Assembly (NCBI GenBank): GCA_903813345.2 | Contig: CAIIXF020000004.1 | Span: forward strand, 6,281,525 to 6,345,524 | DNA length: 64,000 bases | Origin: Owenia fusiformis | Taxonomy: Eukaryota > Annelida > Polychaeta > Sabellida > Oweniidae | Direction: 5' to 3' | Part shown: piece by piece, positions 1 to 13,698 of the stretch | Position numbering within the stretch: the stretch's first letter is position 1 | How the letters are laid out: every line of letters starts with the position of its first letter | The notes under the pieces: generated by a model | Database searches by the model: none | What the model was told of the DNA's origin: nothing | What the model saw: the letters and a program-made list of their open reading frames with translations, nothing else | Made by a program: the position numbers and the translations under genes

Positions 1-316
1 CATAAAAGACCGTGTTTTACAGTATATTTTCAATAATTGGTTTAAGAGAACAACATTGTTGAATTCAGTTCACCATATCGATACCTATCCTTTAAAAGTC
101 ATCTAAACCGTTGTTACCTTAAAAACACAATTTGGAATTCACATGTAAACTGCTCAAAAAAGTTATCACGAACAGTCTGAATAGTTACATGTCACATTCA
201 ATTCTTTAACATAGGAATCAAATGATACTATCTCTGTGTCAGACCTCCAGCATGAAGGTATAAACTAACTTATATTGAACGATTAGTCATTAGTCGATTG
301 TAAAATTATAAGCAAC

Positions 317-415
317 ATGGAACATTCGTTACACACGCTGGAGAATTACACTGGGCATGGAAGGGAACAGTATATGATGTTTAAGTCCCCCGTAGAGAGA
401 ATAATGTTCAGCCAG
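317..415 (+). CDS. DUF3419/BtaA-like gene, exon 1
   Basis: Exon 1 of a three-exon gene (317-415, 16966-17136, 24883-25755). It runs from ATG at 317 to a GTAAGG donor after CAG at 415 and encodes exactly 33 residues, ending at phase 0. The peptide ends ERIMFSQ, which corresponds to the YxQ position that precedes the WEDP-type segment in the BtaA family. The next exon also starts at phase 0, so the join keeps the frame. A TATAAA lies at 259-264, about 50 bp upstream of the ATG, but its role is not shown. The exon is short and was recognised only by its fit to the family and splice phase, so the start is the least certain part of the gene. Intron 1 is 16.5 kb and full of repeats. Confidence 0.6.
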
Positions 416-3400
416 GTAAGGTGTATATATGTCAATTTTAGTACATACGTTCATTGTCTTTTATAACACTAAGTCGCAGGAAGGGTGTCATCTGGACACT
501 TGTTGTGATATTACTTGTTTTTTACATTTCAAATAACACGAAAATTATGGTAAAACCTTTTCAAGAGCCGAAGTTTCACATTTTATGAAGATAGCAGGTA
601 TCGTGAAATTCCATTGAAGTGACGTGATATTGAATAGTCAGCAATTTCAAGTTCTACTCGTATTTTTGTATTTAGCATTAATATTTCAAGATGTACAACA
701 GATGCCAATTAGTAATTTAGTATGTAGATGTATGAATGTGTCACTCGACATTATTCCATCATAATTAGGACCCATGATGTTGCCCAGCAACCGACTAGTA
801 ACGGCACAAACATCGAAATAGTGAAATTGAAACACGGTCTATAGTGGCTTGATTTTCCTGAAATAATACATATTGGAAAGAACTTTCAAGATACTAAGTT
901 ATAGTCTATCAAAAATACCAATAATAATATTTTTTATATTTTCTAGAGCATTAAAAACAAATTAATAATCAATATTTTTTTCGAATTTCAATCTTATCGA
1001 AATCGAATTCCAACTATCATAACTTTGCCCGTCTATCCCCAATTACCTTGATTTTTACGCCAAAAACTGTATTTCATCTGTGGCTCACGCTAAAAAAATA
1101 ACGGAGACGCAAAAAATATTTTCTAAATAGTGCTCTACAAAAAATCGAGAAGGGGTCGGATTGACCCACCTGTAGACTGTAGGGTAAATCGGAAAAAAGG
1201 AAGATATCTTTTTCACAATAACGTTTTCGAGTGAATGCAGAACAAATTTTTCTTGTTTCAATTTTGTTATCAAAAGTCCAACATATTGGACAAAGACGCG
1301 GATGGTCGTGATAATTTTTGGGGACAGTGGGAGGGACACTCGGATGCTTTTTTTGGGACATAGGGAACAACTAGCAGGCTATCTGGGGCCATAAGCATGC
1401 TTTTGGGGCTACTTAGGGCGATTAGGATGGTTTTTGGGCCACGGAAGCATTGTCCAGAAGTGGCACTGTTTTCAGTTTTTAAAAATTGGAACATTTTGTC
1501 ATACAGATTCTTCAGTTTTTACGAAATCTTAAAATACTGATTATCAAAGGATCAGAAATCTCAGATCTACATATGTTACAGGAAATTAAAATTCTGTAAA
1601 GCCAGCAATCAAATTGGTCAGATTAAGAGACTCTAAAGTTTTTACAGAATATTCCACACATCGAAATATCCGACTCCTCTGAATTAAAAAAAAATTCAGG
1701 TTTTTGCACATCCCCAAATCAGGTTTGTCAGATTCAACAGGTTTTACAGTTTTTACAGAATCTGAATATTATGCACAATCATCCAAAGATCTGATTCCAC
1801 AGATTCAGCAGTTCTTCAGTTTTCTCGGAAAATTAATACATCCCATAATCGAATTTATCAGATTCAACATATTCTACAGTTCTTACAATAAAAAATCAAA
1901 ATTTTGTACATACCAAAATCTGATTCCTCAGACTCAACCGATTCTACGGTTTTTACCGCACATCCCGAAATATGATTCCTCAGAATCTTCAGTTTTTACA
2001 AAAATCCTCAACATTCCAAATCAGATTTCTCCATTTCAACAGAATAAACTGTTTTTACAGCATCTGAATATTCTGAACATCCGAAACTCTGATTCATCAG
2101 ATTCAACAGATTGTACACTTTTTACAGAAAATTAATATTCTGCACCATCCATGGGCGTAGCGCTATATTTCTAAGTAGTACGCCACCGCGGGAACAAGAG
2201 TTGAGCGAAGCCAAAAACGAGCATTTAGGGGGGGGTGGGGGGTTCTCCCCCAGGAAAATTTTGAAATTTGGTTGTAATTGGAGCGACTTTGCAACCATCT
2301 GGTACGCCTCTGCGTACCCAGTGTACCAGGCGCTACGCCTATGCCATCGAGAATCACTGGTCCTCACCTAGTTACCCAGACGATACGTCGATGTATCATG
2401 GCGGAACAACATCCGGGACTCGTTTTCGATGAGAATCTTTTTATTTCTCTATTTACACGTACTTATAAGTCACATTGCTTTAGCCCGAAGTTAAGGAAGA
2501 TAGTCTGAGAATGTGTTTATAATTTTAAGTTTGGTATATTAACGAAAACGCAATTCATATTTTGTCCCTGGCTTTTGTTACACTGACAAATGACCAATGT
2601 CACACCGACGAATGTCTGATTTTGAGCTGCTGTTACACTGACGAACTATTTCAATATTGTACATTATATTAGGTAACAGCCATGAATATATACTAGTTAA
2701 ACTTTTTCAGAGAGTCGTGGATGTCGCAAATTCAAATGCTATTATTGTAGTAGGGAAGAGGGAAGCGTCAAATATGTTATTATGGACACAATCAAAGCTT
2801 TTTGAAAGATTTAATCGTTAAGTTGTGCTGAATATAATTGACCAATCCTCAAGAAACCATGCTCATTTGCAAGATTAAAGCTATATTTTTGAACTAAAAG
2901 CGGTGGGTTTGCTCGCGCAGCACTTAATGAGCCTTATCGTGAAAAAGGGATGGTATCTTGGCAGTTTGTGCATAAATATTGCAAGCACGCACTGAATCTC
3001 TTGACTTAACAGCTTTTAAAATCATCAAACTTTTTGACGAATACATCTCAAATAGCCCCAACCTCAGTGCACCCAAGCATATATAGGGAGCGACCTTCCT
3101 AAAAGATCAGGTGGATGTCCTACTGGAAAGATAATCTGGTGGAACTCATTATTCCACTTTTTGTAGCTACAAGTATTTAATTTCAATAGATGATAAACTT
3201 CTCAATATAAGAAATTACCCTCATAAGACATTGTTGCAAGGTGTGTTGCAAGAATATAGCACCCGCATTCCCGGCCCGCATTATGTATTCTCGAAGAAAG
3301 CCATCATGATAAACCATGACATCTCATTTCTTCTCAGCCCTGTGTTTCAGGTGAAACAGAAAGATATGAGTATCAGAATGGAAGAAAGCATATATTTGCA

Positions 3401-6400
3401 TTGATGGTGTTATTTTATATAGTGTTTTTAGTTGTACGTGGAAACCTATTCTAACCAGAAATGATATTGCAAATGGACCGTAGAAATCAACAGGTCCTAA
3501 CCAGGTTTTCTTTTTAAAGGTTTTTCTTCCTGTTGTGAATTGACCGATAAGACCTGGCTGGTTTAAATGGTAGGTAATGACACCATAATTACAGTTCTTA
3601 TTAAAGGGATCCAACACCTTACAAAACTTCTTAACGGAGAGGAATAAGGGAAAATGCTTGTCGGATTCTGAATCTGTGTATTTTTAATGATTTTTCACCG
3701 TCTTAGAATTTCAATTTTTTTCCTTTGAAAAAATGAGATTTGCATTGTTTTCCAATTAGAAAAATGAGTAAACATGAATAGCTCGAAATCTAACGGTGAG
3801 ATTTTGTTTTAAAAAATCATGGATATCAAGGCTAAATATAGCTATACAGTAAACATAAAAAAGCAATGCTTCGACTCTTCATATTCACACAAAAAAATTA
3901 ATTAGTAAATGAGGTTTGATATTTGTGAGAATAAGTTGTACGAGGTGCAATGCTCTACAAACACCAGACTACAGGGTGGATTAGGATCAATGACACACAT
4001 GAAAATTAATTCAAAAATATTTCATGATAATTATCTCAAACAAAAGCAGTTAGCGAAGGATACGTTTCATTACACTCAATAAATAGTTATCACTTTTGAC
4101 TATCTCATTGGAATGTATTTCCATCTGCTCAAGATATCATATTTTAGCTTCGAAAATCACAATCGTTGGATAATACATTTGTCTCAGAATGATAGGCCAC
4201 CCTGTAGCAATGTAGCTTTCACTTGAAGTGTACCCTTGAAAATAATGAACTTACTTTCAAATTGGTCTTGCTTTTGTGGTGTATATGGCTTTTGAGCAAA
4301 TCTGCCACGCTCATTTCTTTCCAGAACCATCTTGTTCAAATGTATCACTATATTATACGCGCATGTATAGACAGATGACATAGATATACATATAAATTAT
4401 ATATTGCACCTGTATTTACTTACATGGGAATGTATTCCCTTATGGAAAAATGCAAATGCATGAACATATATTTTCATCTTATATATGACTTCAAGCTAAC
4501 ATATTATTTCATATTTATATTTTCATAGTTAGTTTAACATGAATAATAGATCCATGAGAACAATATTCTTTTTTTTGAATTGATGGGTTTACTGTGAATT
4601 CAATAAATTACAATTTGCAAGGGGTAAGTATACTGTATGAGCTAGCTAGTGGCTTTGTATTTATGTTAGGCCAGGGTAATTAAATTAGTTGTTTCTCTTT
4701 CTTCTATTTTTCAAAATTGATACGGGAATGACGGTTTTTATATTACCTTTCTTGTCTATCTAAAATGCTGATGAGGGACGGGATGATTTTTTTTCTTTAA
4801 AATAACTGTAAAAACAAATAACTAATTTTGAAGGAAATAAACTGAGTTTATGTTGAATTTATATGTTGAATTTAGCCTACTTTACTGGTATATTTGATAT
4901 TGTCAATTATCCTGATCCATAAAAAGTAAAAAAAAGTGTTTCACACGCCATGGATGCGTGCGAGGTACGGTGTTTTTTCTCAGAAATGGCAGAAAAAAGG
5001 TGGAGGGGGATTGGGCCACACGCGGGCAAGAATGAGAAACAACTAATTTAATTACCCTCACCTTAGTTCATCCAGTAGTTCGTTTTTACTGCAAGGTAGT
5101 GTTTTTATATGCAGCTTAATAGCATAAAATATGTTGAATGAAGCATATGGTATGGATTAGTCGTGTGACACACAAACTGACCAATACATGAGCGTATTAC
5201 CTTCTTTTCACATAAACCAAAGGAGGACAGTGCTTTTATTTCAACTGGGAGCTTACCTCCACACGACTGATCATGTGACCATGGTGGTGGTCCCCTTTAA
5301 ATTATGGCTAGGATGAATCCTAGATGATGGTAATACATCGTCGGTTCCCACACTCAAACACAGTCATAAGTTTGATGAAGCGAGATGAAACAGTAAGCCA
5401 TTTACAATACGAAATATTTGGCACATACAACAATAATGTCAATGTGTAGCCGGAGACATATAACATTTAAAAGTTAATGTAACACATGCAGTACCATGGT
5501 GTGCCGGGTATGTCCTAGTATTTTAACATTGGTTAAAAGCAACATTGATTTAATTGAAAAGGAGCCAATAAGTATATATACACTTTATACTCTTAAAGAA
5601 AGTAAATGAATTATATAAGATATTGAAAATCCCTCAAACATATTGCAACAACCTGATAACAAAATCAATAGTATGATAAAAACAGAGGCAAATGATCACT
5701 TCAATGGACACCTTGCGACGTTTGGCGACATAAATATCGAGTTTGGAGTTAGCAATTTAATTTGCACGAATCTAAATCACGTGTAATATCCGTCCCTTGA
5801 TACAAGCCCTACTTTGGCAATAAATGTAATCCATGAGTTTTAACGAACAATTTTCACGTAGTAGGTGTTTGTATGTTATTTTACCCATTAGTGTATTCCA
5901 TTTCAATCAAATAAACGGTGAATCTTTACGATTTTACACGATATTAAGTTCCTTAAAGACACTATCCAATGAACCAGCTGTGTTGTAATGTTACTTGGCT
6001 TAATTACCCTTACATTTAATATGTCAATTGGAATCTTTATACAAAATTGATACTCGAGAAAGGAGTGGTATTGATATGGAGAACTTTTCTAAAAAAGTCT
6101 TAATGGCTGCACGAAGACTCTCGATACTGACGATAAAAGTGACATATGGAAATTAGTATTGTATTAATGGAATGAAACATCCCAAAAATACCAAACTGAA
6201 TTAACAAAACATTCAATGTGCTCCGTAAGCTCTAAAATTAAACTTTTATTTAAATATCAATGCCTTGCAACAAAAAACACCTAGTGCTGAAAACACGTAT
6301 TTGTTCTTTTTTGAATTGAAAATAAAAAATAATATGTACTTAATAACTTTGAAAACATTCAATTCTCAATAACCGTTCCTCTGTTTTTTATTACCAATGA

Positions 6401-6614
6401 CGAGAATAATGAACGATTTGAGAAATGAAAACTTTTTAGATAAAGGAGCACGTGGGTTATCGCAAACAATTTCAGAAGGTTATATTTTGTATTTGTAAAA
6501 TTTATTAAAGTGTCCTGGGCATATATTAATACAACATGTAGCTAAAATACAAATGGTAATAAAATTCAAACGTATTAAAAGCATTCAATATTCTTACCCC
6601 AGGCCGTGTTCGGC
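416..6614 (+). other. Intron 1, first part: AT-rich, repeats only
   Basis: No coding exon was recognised here. It holds G-rich degenerate repeats around 1310-1460, a degenerate tandem repeat at about 1500-2140, a short C/G-rich patch near 2150-2400 and AT-rich DNA. The open frames at 1704-2135 and 3324-3617 have no recognisable domain. Confidence 0.5.
1500..2140. repeat. Degenerate tandem repeat, unit about 65 bp
   Basis: The phrase CAGATTCAACAGATTCTACAG followed by TTTTTACAGAATCTGAATAT recurs with substitutions at about 1731, 1799, 1859, 1929 and 2097, so the spacing is about 60-70 bp. The 143-codon open frame on the + strand arises from this repeat and is not a gene. Confidence 0.7.
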
Positions 6615-7355
6615 CTATAAGACACTATGTATAAAACGATATTCATCAAAATTAACTGTATAGTTTATGTTCTCTTTTTTTAACATTTGGCCACAGGCCT
6701 TTGCCACATAAACAGCAATCTCATGATTTGACATCAAGATATAGAACTTCTCATCGTCAGTAAGTCTTTGAAAGTTTGTAATTTTATTCTGAACCTTGGA
6801 AAATAAATCATTTCTGATACTAGAATAAAACGGACATTTTAACAAGAAATGGTGTTCATTTTCAATGGCATTAACATCACAAAAATAACACAGTCTCTCT
6901 GGAACTGAAAGTCGTTCGTAACGCCCCGTTTCCAAACGTAGCGGAGCAACGCCACATCTCAAGGAGGCTAATGCTTTCCGGTCGCGTATGGAAATATGAG
7001 ATGCTAGGTAGAATTCCGGTTGTAAATCCAGCTTGAAAGTTCTGTATGTTCTTAACTTATTTCCTTGGCCTGCTGGGCGGTTTCCGTCGTTCCAAATGGT
7101 TTGTTGCCAGCTTTGGAAGACAATTGCCTCTAGTTCGGCAGATACGTGGCCAAGTGGAGAATCAAACGGAAGTGAGAGATCACTGGTTATAATATGATGC
7201 AGGTTGTAATACCAGTTCTTGGTTCTGGGAGAGGCATAATCTTGGTTCCACTTGTAAATACGGCGAGGTATCCTATTGCGCTCAAGGGCTTCGCAGCGAT
7301 CTCTGTATCGAGTCGCTGACCGGATCTGCCGTTCGTAGGGGGAATGCCATCCCAA
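6615..7355 (-). pseudogene. Non-LTR retrotransposon C-terminal fragment
   Basis: This 246-codon frame resembles the region after the reverse transcriptase in animal non-LTR elements. It has YRTFKLDLQPEFYL, then SLRCGVAPLRLETGRY, then a CxxC...HxxxxC zinc-knuckle-like end (RLCYFCD, ENEHHFLLKCPFY). The reverse transcriptase itself is missing, so the copy is 5'-truncated, as is usual. The 3' UTR runs toward lower coordinates, about 6480-6614. It sits in intron 1 of the DUF3419 gene in antisense. The clade (CR1/L2-like or similar) cannot be fixed from this piece. Confidence 0.75.
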
Positions 7356-7706
7356 ATGAAGACAAGTTTATCTTTTAGATCAATTCATTATCTCAAAGGA
7401 AATTATGCACAGTAATGATAAATTCAAACAAACTCGGAGATATTTAACTAGCAATTAACCCATCAACACACTTTTTGACCCCATTTTGAAGATGTTGACC
7501 CCATTTTCACCAAAAATGCAATCATTTTTTACAATGTTTAAAGTGTTACTTTTCTTTATTTTGATGTATCAAATAGTTCTTGAAAGAAAAACTTAATTGC
7601 ATCAAGATAAGTGTTCCCCATGTTATTTCTCCATTGAAAAATCTCATGCTATCCATTGGTTTCAGTTCATTTTGGTCATCCAAATTGAATATCTTTAAAG
7701 TCCCTG

Positions 7707-10700
7707 CACTTGGTAAAAATGTAAAAATAATATAGAATAAAATGTTTAATATACTGCAAAATAAGTTGCATTAAGAGAGAATCATAGAGAATATTTTTTC
7801 CAGTATAATAGGCAGTTATTTTTTGTATTATAGCGGAAAAAAATATAATACGAATTTTGAAGAATTATTTTTGATTTAATAATATTATTTGTGTATTATT
7901 TAAAGGGAACAACATATAATACCATATAATATAGAATAATATTTTTGTCAGGAGCAAATAATATGTTGGCATCTGCAATCAAAAACCGATTATACGCGTT
8001 TATTTTCGAGCCGTTAATCCCTAATTACTCAATTCCTATGAAATGAGTTTCATTCATACTTATACTTAAGTAATTAATCCGTTTGTTATTGTTAATGGAT
8101 TAATCTCTACAGCTGATGGCTCTAAAAAATTCCACAAAAATAATTTGCAGAATAAGTTTTTACATATATATTTGATTGTATAATGTCCCTCATGTTATGA
8201 TTAACATTGTGTTAAATTTTTGATTCAATCTATTAATTCATTGTAAAGTTAATTTTTGAATTTTTAATTAATTGGTTTTCCTCACATTTTTATTCCATTG
8301 TTTCTCTGTCACATTAGGTTTTTGGCAAACAACTCTTAAATCCCCCTCTTACACAGATACAAACAACCACCTGTATTCACTTTGCCAACAAAAAACAGTC
8401 ATGACACAGAACTGCTCAATAATTAATAAACACATTATGCATTTTATACAGAACCATACTTAAGGACCCCCCTCCCCGTGGCCAACGATTCTTTCAAATT
8501 CATATAGTTTTTCAACATTCACATACATGTATTGACATTCCAGAGCAATATAATAAGTCAAACTTTAATCCCTAATTATTCAGTTTCTATGATTTGTGTT
8601 TTGTTCACACCAATAAATAATCTGTTTGTTAGTGTTAATGGATTAATTTCTACAGCCGATGGTTCTAATTTCAACCCAAAAATAATTTGCAAATTTAGTT
8701 TTTCATATTTATTTGATCGTATAATGTCCCTTATGTTATAATTAACATTGTGTTAAAATTTGGATTTAATTGATTGACTCAATGGAAAGTTAATTTTTAA
8801 TCAATGGCTTTCCTCACATTTTACTCCATTTGGTTTCCTCACAATTTAAATCAATAGTTTCTCTGTCAAATTAAGCTTATAACAAACAAGACTTAAAGCC
8901 CTCTTTCACACAGACACAAACACCTTTATTCACTTCACAAACAACACAAAACATTGATGACACGAAACTGCTATATATCAATACATTACAAATTTGATAC
9001 AGGTCCATGGCAAGGAAGGGGGGGGGGGTCGTTGGGTTCGAGTAAATCACCCTCCCCCTTGCCAAAATTCTTTCAAAATCCTATTATCAATTGTGAACCC
9101 TTGGTATGTTTTGAAAATTGATCCCCTTGGCTAAAACTTATTACAAGCCTGTAATATATTGTATGTTTTGCTCCGATTTTTCTGACAAATCACTGATAAT
9201 AAAGAAGGAAACGTCCATTAGGTTAACCGAGACAAGTGGTGTTAATCCATGCTAAAACAAAATAAGAACTTGTATTCTCTCACATTTCACAATTCGTGTG
9301 TTTTCTGTTATCCATATAATATCTGAGATATAAACCGGTCATATCACGGGAGGGGGGATATAAACATCAGATTAGTACATGATGTTATACATTTGTTTCT
9401 ACTACAATTGGATCATTTCTTTTTATTACAACTTTTTTTGTTTTCCATTTCCAAATATATATATTCAAAAGGTGCGAGATTCGGTATGTTTAGTTGTTTG
9501 ATAATGAAAATAAAGAAGTGGGCACAATTTAATGTTTCATCTGACAAAGCAATGATTACGCTTTGAGCAAATTGGTGCATGGTAGAACAAACTGATCTAA
9601 ATAACATATTGACATACAGCATGTCAGAGCAATATGATAAGTAAAATGTTAATCCCTTATTATTTAATTTCTTTAATATGAGCTTCATTAACACTGACAA
9701 CTAATCCGTTTGTTGGAGGCAATGGATTAATTTCCTACAGCCAACAGTTCTGAGTTCCACAAAAAAATTATTTGAAAATTAAGTTTTTCATATTTATTTG
9801 ATTGTATAATGCCCCTTATGTTATGATTAACATTGTGTTAAAATTTGGATTTAATTGATTGACTCAACGGAAAGTAAAGTTTTAATCAATGGGTTTCCAC
9901 TCCATTGTTTCTCTGCCACATTAAGTTTACAACAAACAACATTTACAGAGTGAGACACAAACAACCACCTGTATTCACTTTGCCAACCACAAAAATAGTC
10001 TTGACACAGAACTGCTCAATTTTTCAGTTAAATACAAGTACATTACGCATTTTATACAGGCCCGTACCTATCGAGTAACGATCCCCTCCCCTTGGCCAAC
10101 AATTCTTTCAAAATCATGCAGATTTTCACCATTCACATACATGTATTGATGTCAGAGCAATATAAGTAATACCTTAATCCCTAAGTTTTTTCAATTTCTA
10201 TGAAATGAGTTTTGTTATTATTATTAAAAATATTTTATTCGTCTATAAGTTTTACATACATTATATTAATACAATTGGACGAAATGGATCGGACAAGAGG
10301 CTTTCGCCTATTCTAAGTCCTCTCCTTTGGTTGTCCTAGAGAATTATTACAGTTTTATTTATTTGTGCAGGATGGGAGGCTTGGGAAGAAATGAGAGAGT
10401 GAAAGGAGGAAAACTACTTGTTAGAGAATCTTTTTGTAACTCTTATGTAATTGTGAACAGCAGTGAATGTGGCTTTGTTTTCTTCATCTGTTTTCCTTGC
10501 ATTTCCATGGATAAGTTCTGTCAATGTTGTCCTAGGTAGAATTGTTTTGTGTCTTTGGTATAAAGTACATTCTTTGAAATAGTGTTCGGCACTTTCTATT
10601 GGGTTTCCGCATTCACATTTGGGGCTGTCCTTTACATGGTTGAGATGTAGATCTTGGTTTAAGTCGCTGCATCTAAGTCTTATCTGTGTGTGTATTATTT

Positions 10701-11692
10701 GAGTGTCTCTTTTCCCATAGTAATAGTAATTTGGTACCTTCTTCTTGTTTGTTATCAATTTTTTGAAGTGCTCCTCAGCTTTTGTGCTTTTTATTGATGC
10801 ATCAACGTCATTCCACACTTTTATTGTGGCTGGTAGAAATGATTTTCTGTACGCTTCAGTTCTGCATACAGGCATTTGAGTTTTGTTCACTGATAACTAA
10901 TCCGTTTGTTAGAGTTAATGGATTAATATCTAGAACTGATTCTTCTAATTTCCACAAAAAATAATAATTTGCAAATTAAGTTTTTCATATTTATTTGATG
11001 GTATAGTGTCCCTCTTTCTATGATTAACATTGTGTTAAAATTTGGATTGAATTGATTAACTCATCGGAAAGTTAATTTTTTGATTTTTAATTGATGACTT
11101 TTCTTCACATGTTTACTCCATTGTTAACATTAATTTTAATCAAGTTAAATTTATTAATTTCTTCTAAATATTTATTTTGTAAATATGATTCAAATAGAAA
11201 TAGAACAATCAAAATAAAATGTATGTGTGACATTTGTAAGTAATGGAGATGAGAAGGCCAGTAGAACGGTTAATCCTATTAACTGCCATGCTGTGCATTC
11301 TTTGTTTTGTTTGGTTAAGTAATTAACCATATGGATTGTACATCAAGTTGGGCGAGAATAATCGCGTATAATATTTTTTAGAACCCAAATAATACAATAT
11401 AATTTGATATATTCTGTTCAGATTGGAAAATACAAGAAAATAATATTTTTTAGAATAGAAAAAAATTCTAAATAAACTGCAATCATCATATTTGGATCTC
11501 GCTTATTTCTAATTATATTATATTAATCTCTATATAATAGAGTATATTTTGCTGATTATAGTTTTTTCCTTCATAATATAATATAATAATTACAATACTG
11601 AATGGAAATACTGTATTATTACGCATCTTTTTACACAAATATCCGAAAATAAAACATCTTTTTATATATTATTTTATTGATTTCACCAAGTG
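7707..11692 (-). mobile_element. CACTA-like element, copy 1 (non-autonomous)
   Basis: The ends are CACTTGGTAAAAATG at 7707 and TTTCACCAAGTG ending at 11692. They are flanked by a 3-bp duplication CTG (7704-7706 and 11693-11695). CACT ends with a 3-bp TSD are the pattern of the CACTA/EnSpm superfamily. No transposase is present. The interior has very AT-rich subterminal DNA full of AATAATAT and four copies of a roughly 540-bp repeat, seen by the phrase TCCGTTTGTTAGTGTTAATGGATTAAT near 8083, 8622, 9704 and 10897. A 660-bp retroposon sits inside at 10217-10876. Copy 2 is in the opposite orientation at 17316-24662. Confidence 0.75.
10217..10876 (-). mobile_element. 5'-truncated non-LTR retrotransposon insertion
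   Basis: The insertion is bracketed by an 11-bp duplication TGAGTTTTGTT (10206-10216 and 10877-10887). On the minus strand it encodes about 150 residues of a retrotransposon C-terminus: CRTEAYRKSFLPATIKVWND, then a CxCGxPIESAEHYFxxCxxY zinc-ribbon-like motif, with stop at 10414. The 3' end on the minus strand is an AATAATA simple repeat, as in many CR1/RTE-like elements. It is absent from the matching place in CACTA copy 2, so it inserted after the two copies separated. Confidence 0.85.
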
Positions 11693-12347
11693 CTGGAGCA
11701 ATCAAATTTTCCTTTTAGGAAATCGAACATGTCTCAAAGCACATTCTAATTATGCATTCAACAATATAATAATAGGTTGCATTTTTGGTGAAAATTAGGT
11801 CATCATTTTTGAAAAAGTATGTTGATTGGTCTATTGCCCCTTCAATATCACTTAGGTCTGATTAACTAAATTATCATTATATATACTTTTCTTGAAGATA
11901 ATGAATGGATCTAAAAGATACACCCATGTTCATGATCAGAAAATATTCATAATTCAAGTTAGAATCGTTTGAAATTGTTTGCGATAACCTACATGCGTCT
12001 TTATGAATCATTATGAACTTTAATTTGTTTTTGAGAAATTAACATTTCATTATTTTTTTTAAAGAATGCTGTCAAATTCTTCTTTGGACATACGATTTGA
12101 AACTTGTGGAAGGCTAAACCATTAACAATTATTGTGACACGTTATATTATTTTTGAAAACAAATGTGAACGGTCCCCGAGTCGAGAACATGGACCAACAA
12201 TATATTTTAGATCGTAGGAGTGGTCAGGCCCATAGTAACTTGTAAACTATTAAAGAAAATGGAATTTTTCATCCTAGTTCACTCGAAACTAGGGGTTATA
12301 TACCTGTGAAAAACACGTTTCGTGATCCTGCAAAAATGCCAGATTAA

Positions 12348-13640
12348 TGCCTTGGTCACATAGGCTCCGATTTTCCCTATGGCGCCCGGCCGATGAGTAT
12401 TTTGTTCAAAATCGACCGGCAAGCCCGGGCATCGTACGGGCGCCGGTCGATAATCAGCAACATCGGCCGATTTTTAGACATCGCCCGTGCGCCGATAGAG
12501 TTTTATAGTGGAGATAAAAGTTGCCGATGTGTTGGCGATTTTTTCTCAACCAAACTCATCGGTACCTACCCGGCCGTGTCCCGTACGGTCGACACACGAA
12601 GGTCATCTAGGGATTTTATTTAACTTTACTCACTGATTTGTTCGATAATTCTCAATTATAATTAGTAATATTATATAAACATTTTAAATATGATAAGTTT
12701 AGGAAATATAATTGCCCAGCATTTTTTTTAAATACAAAAGAACGAATTGTATAACGGAATATAATTGTAAAACAATAACACATTTGGGTCGTTGTGTGGG
12801 TGGATGGGTCTTGTCGTCCTTATTAGCTGCTTGTCAATCTTGGCATTAAATCGCGATGAACAGATGAATGTGTATACCTGTATGTACAGCTCATACAAAG
12901 ACATGCATTTAGTCAAAGCAGAATGATTGATTTTGGAAACTAAATTGAAAGAAACTTTTTTTTATGAATATATGTATAGCTGTAGAGGCTCTCTGGTATC
13001 CTGTAGATCGACTGGTGTCCTGGCCGGTGTCGTACGGTCATCGGCAGATAGCTTTGCGATACCCATGCGATAGCCTATAGATTTAGTTGTTTGCGGGTGC
13101 CGTACGGTGCCTGTACTAATGTGACCGTACTCACGGCGAAATCAAGACATCGGGAAAAAGTCAAAAACAATAACACATTTGGGTCGTTGTGTGGGTGGAT
13201 GGGTCTTGTCGTCCTTATTAGCTGCTTGTCAGTCTTGGCATTAAATCGCGATGAACAGATGAATGTGTATACCCGTATGTACAGCTCATACAAAGACATG
13301 CATTTAGTCAAAGCAGAATGATTGATTTTGGAAACTAAATTGAAAGAAACTTTTTTTTATGAATATATGTATAGCTGTAGAGGCTCTCTGGTATCCTGTA
13401 GATCGACTGGTGTCCTGGCCGGTGTCGTACGGTCATCGGCAGATAGCTTTGCGATACCCATGCGATAGCCTATAGATTTAGTTGTTTGCGGGTGCCGTAC
13501 GGTGCCTGTACTAATGTGACCGTACTCACGGCGAAATCAAGACATCGGGAAAAAGTCACCGGTGCCCGGTCGATTTAGAAATCGGCCGATGACTACTCAT
13601 CGGCCGGCGCCCGGCGCCCGGCGCCTATCTGACCCAGGCA
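12348..13640. mobile_element. MITE of the TGCCTTGGTCACAT family, with expanded interior
   Basis: The ends are TGCCTTGGTCACAT at 12348 and TGACCCAGGCA ending at 13640, with GC-rich GGCGCCCGGCCGAT stretches just inside both ends. Short relatives of about 140 bp lie at 13699, 27719, 31048 and 47791. This copy is much longer because its interior carries a 395-bp sequence duplicated in tandem. No transposase is seen. Confidence 0.65.
12771..13560. repeat. 395-bp tandem duplication (2 copies)
   Basis: The sequence beginning AACAATAACACATTTGGGTC at 12771 repeats at 13166 with a few substitutions, and both copies end with GGGAAAAAGTCA. The small open frames on either strand in the two copies are mirror products of the repeat, not genes. 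Confidence 0.9.
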
Positions 13641-13698
13641 TTAGCAACATAATTAGACAGCAATCTCCGTCTGCATCAGTCTTCTCATTTCGACCAAT

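Noticed and set aside
1704-2135. 143-codon open frame on the plus strand
   Set aside because: It lies entirely in a degenerate ~65-bp tandem repeat and its peptide repeats with the DNA; no domain or splice context.
2701-2820. Candidate exon after TTTTTCAG with the frame RVVDVANSNAIIVVG
   Set aside because: It does not match the DUF3419 family, and exon 1 joins exon 2 at 16966 in phase without it.
3324-3617. Minus-strand frame with DFYGPF, like BEL/Pao polyprotein DYFGPF
   Set aside because: Only six residues fit; no other integrase or polyprotein motif nearby.
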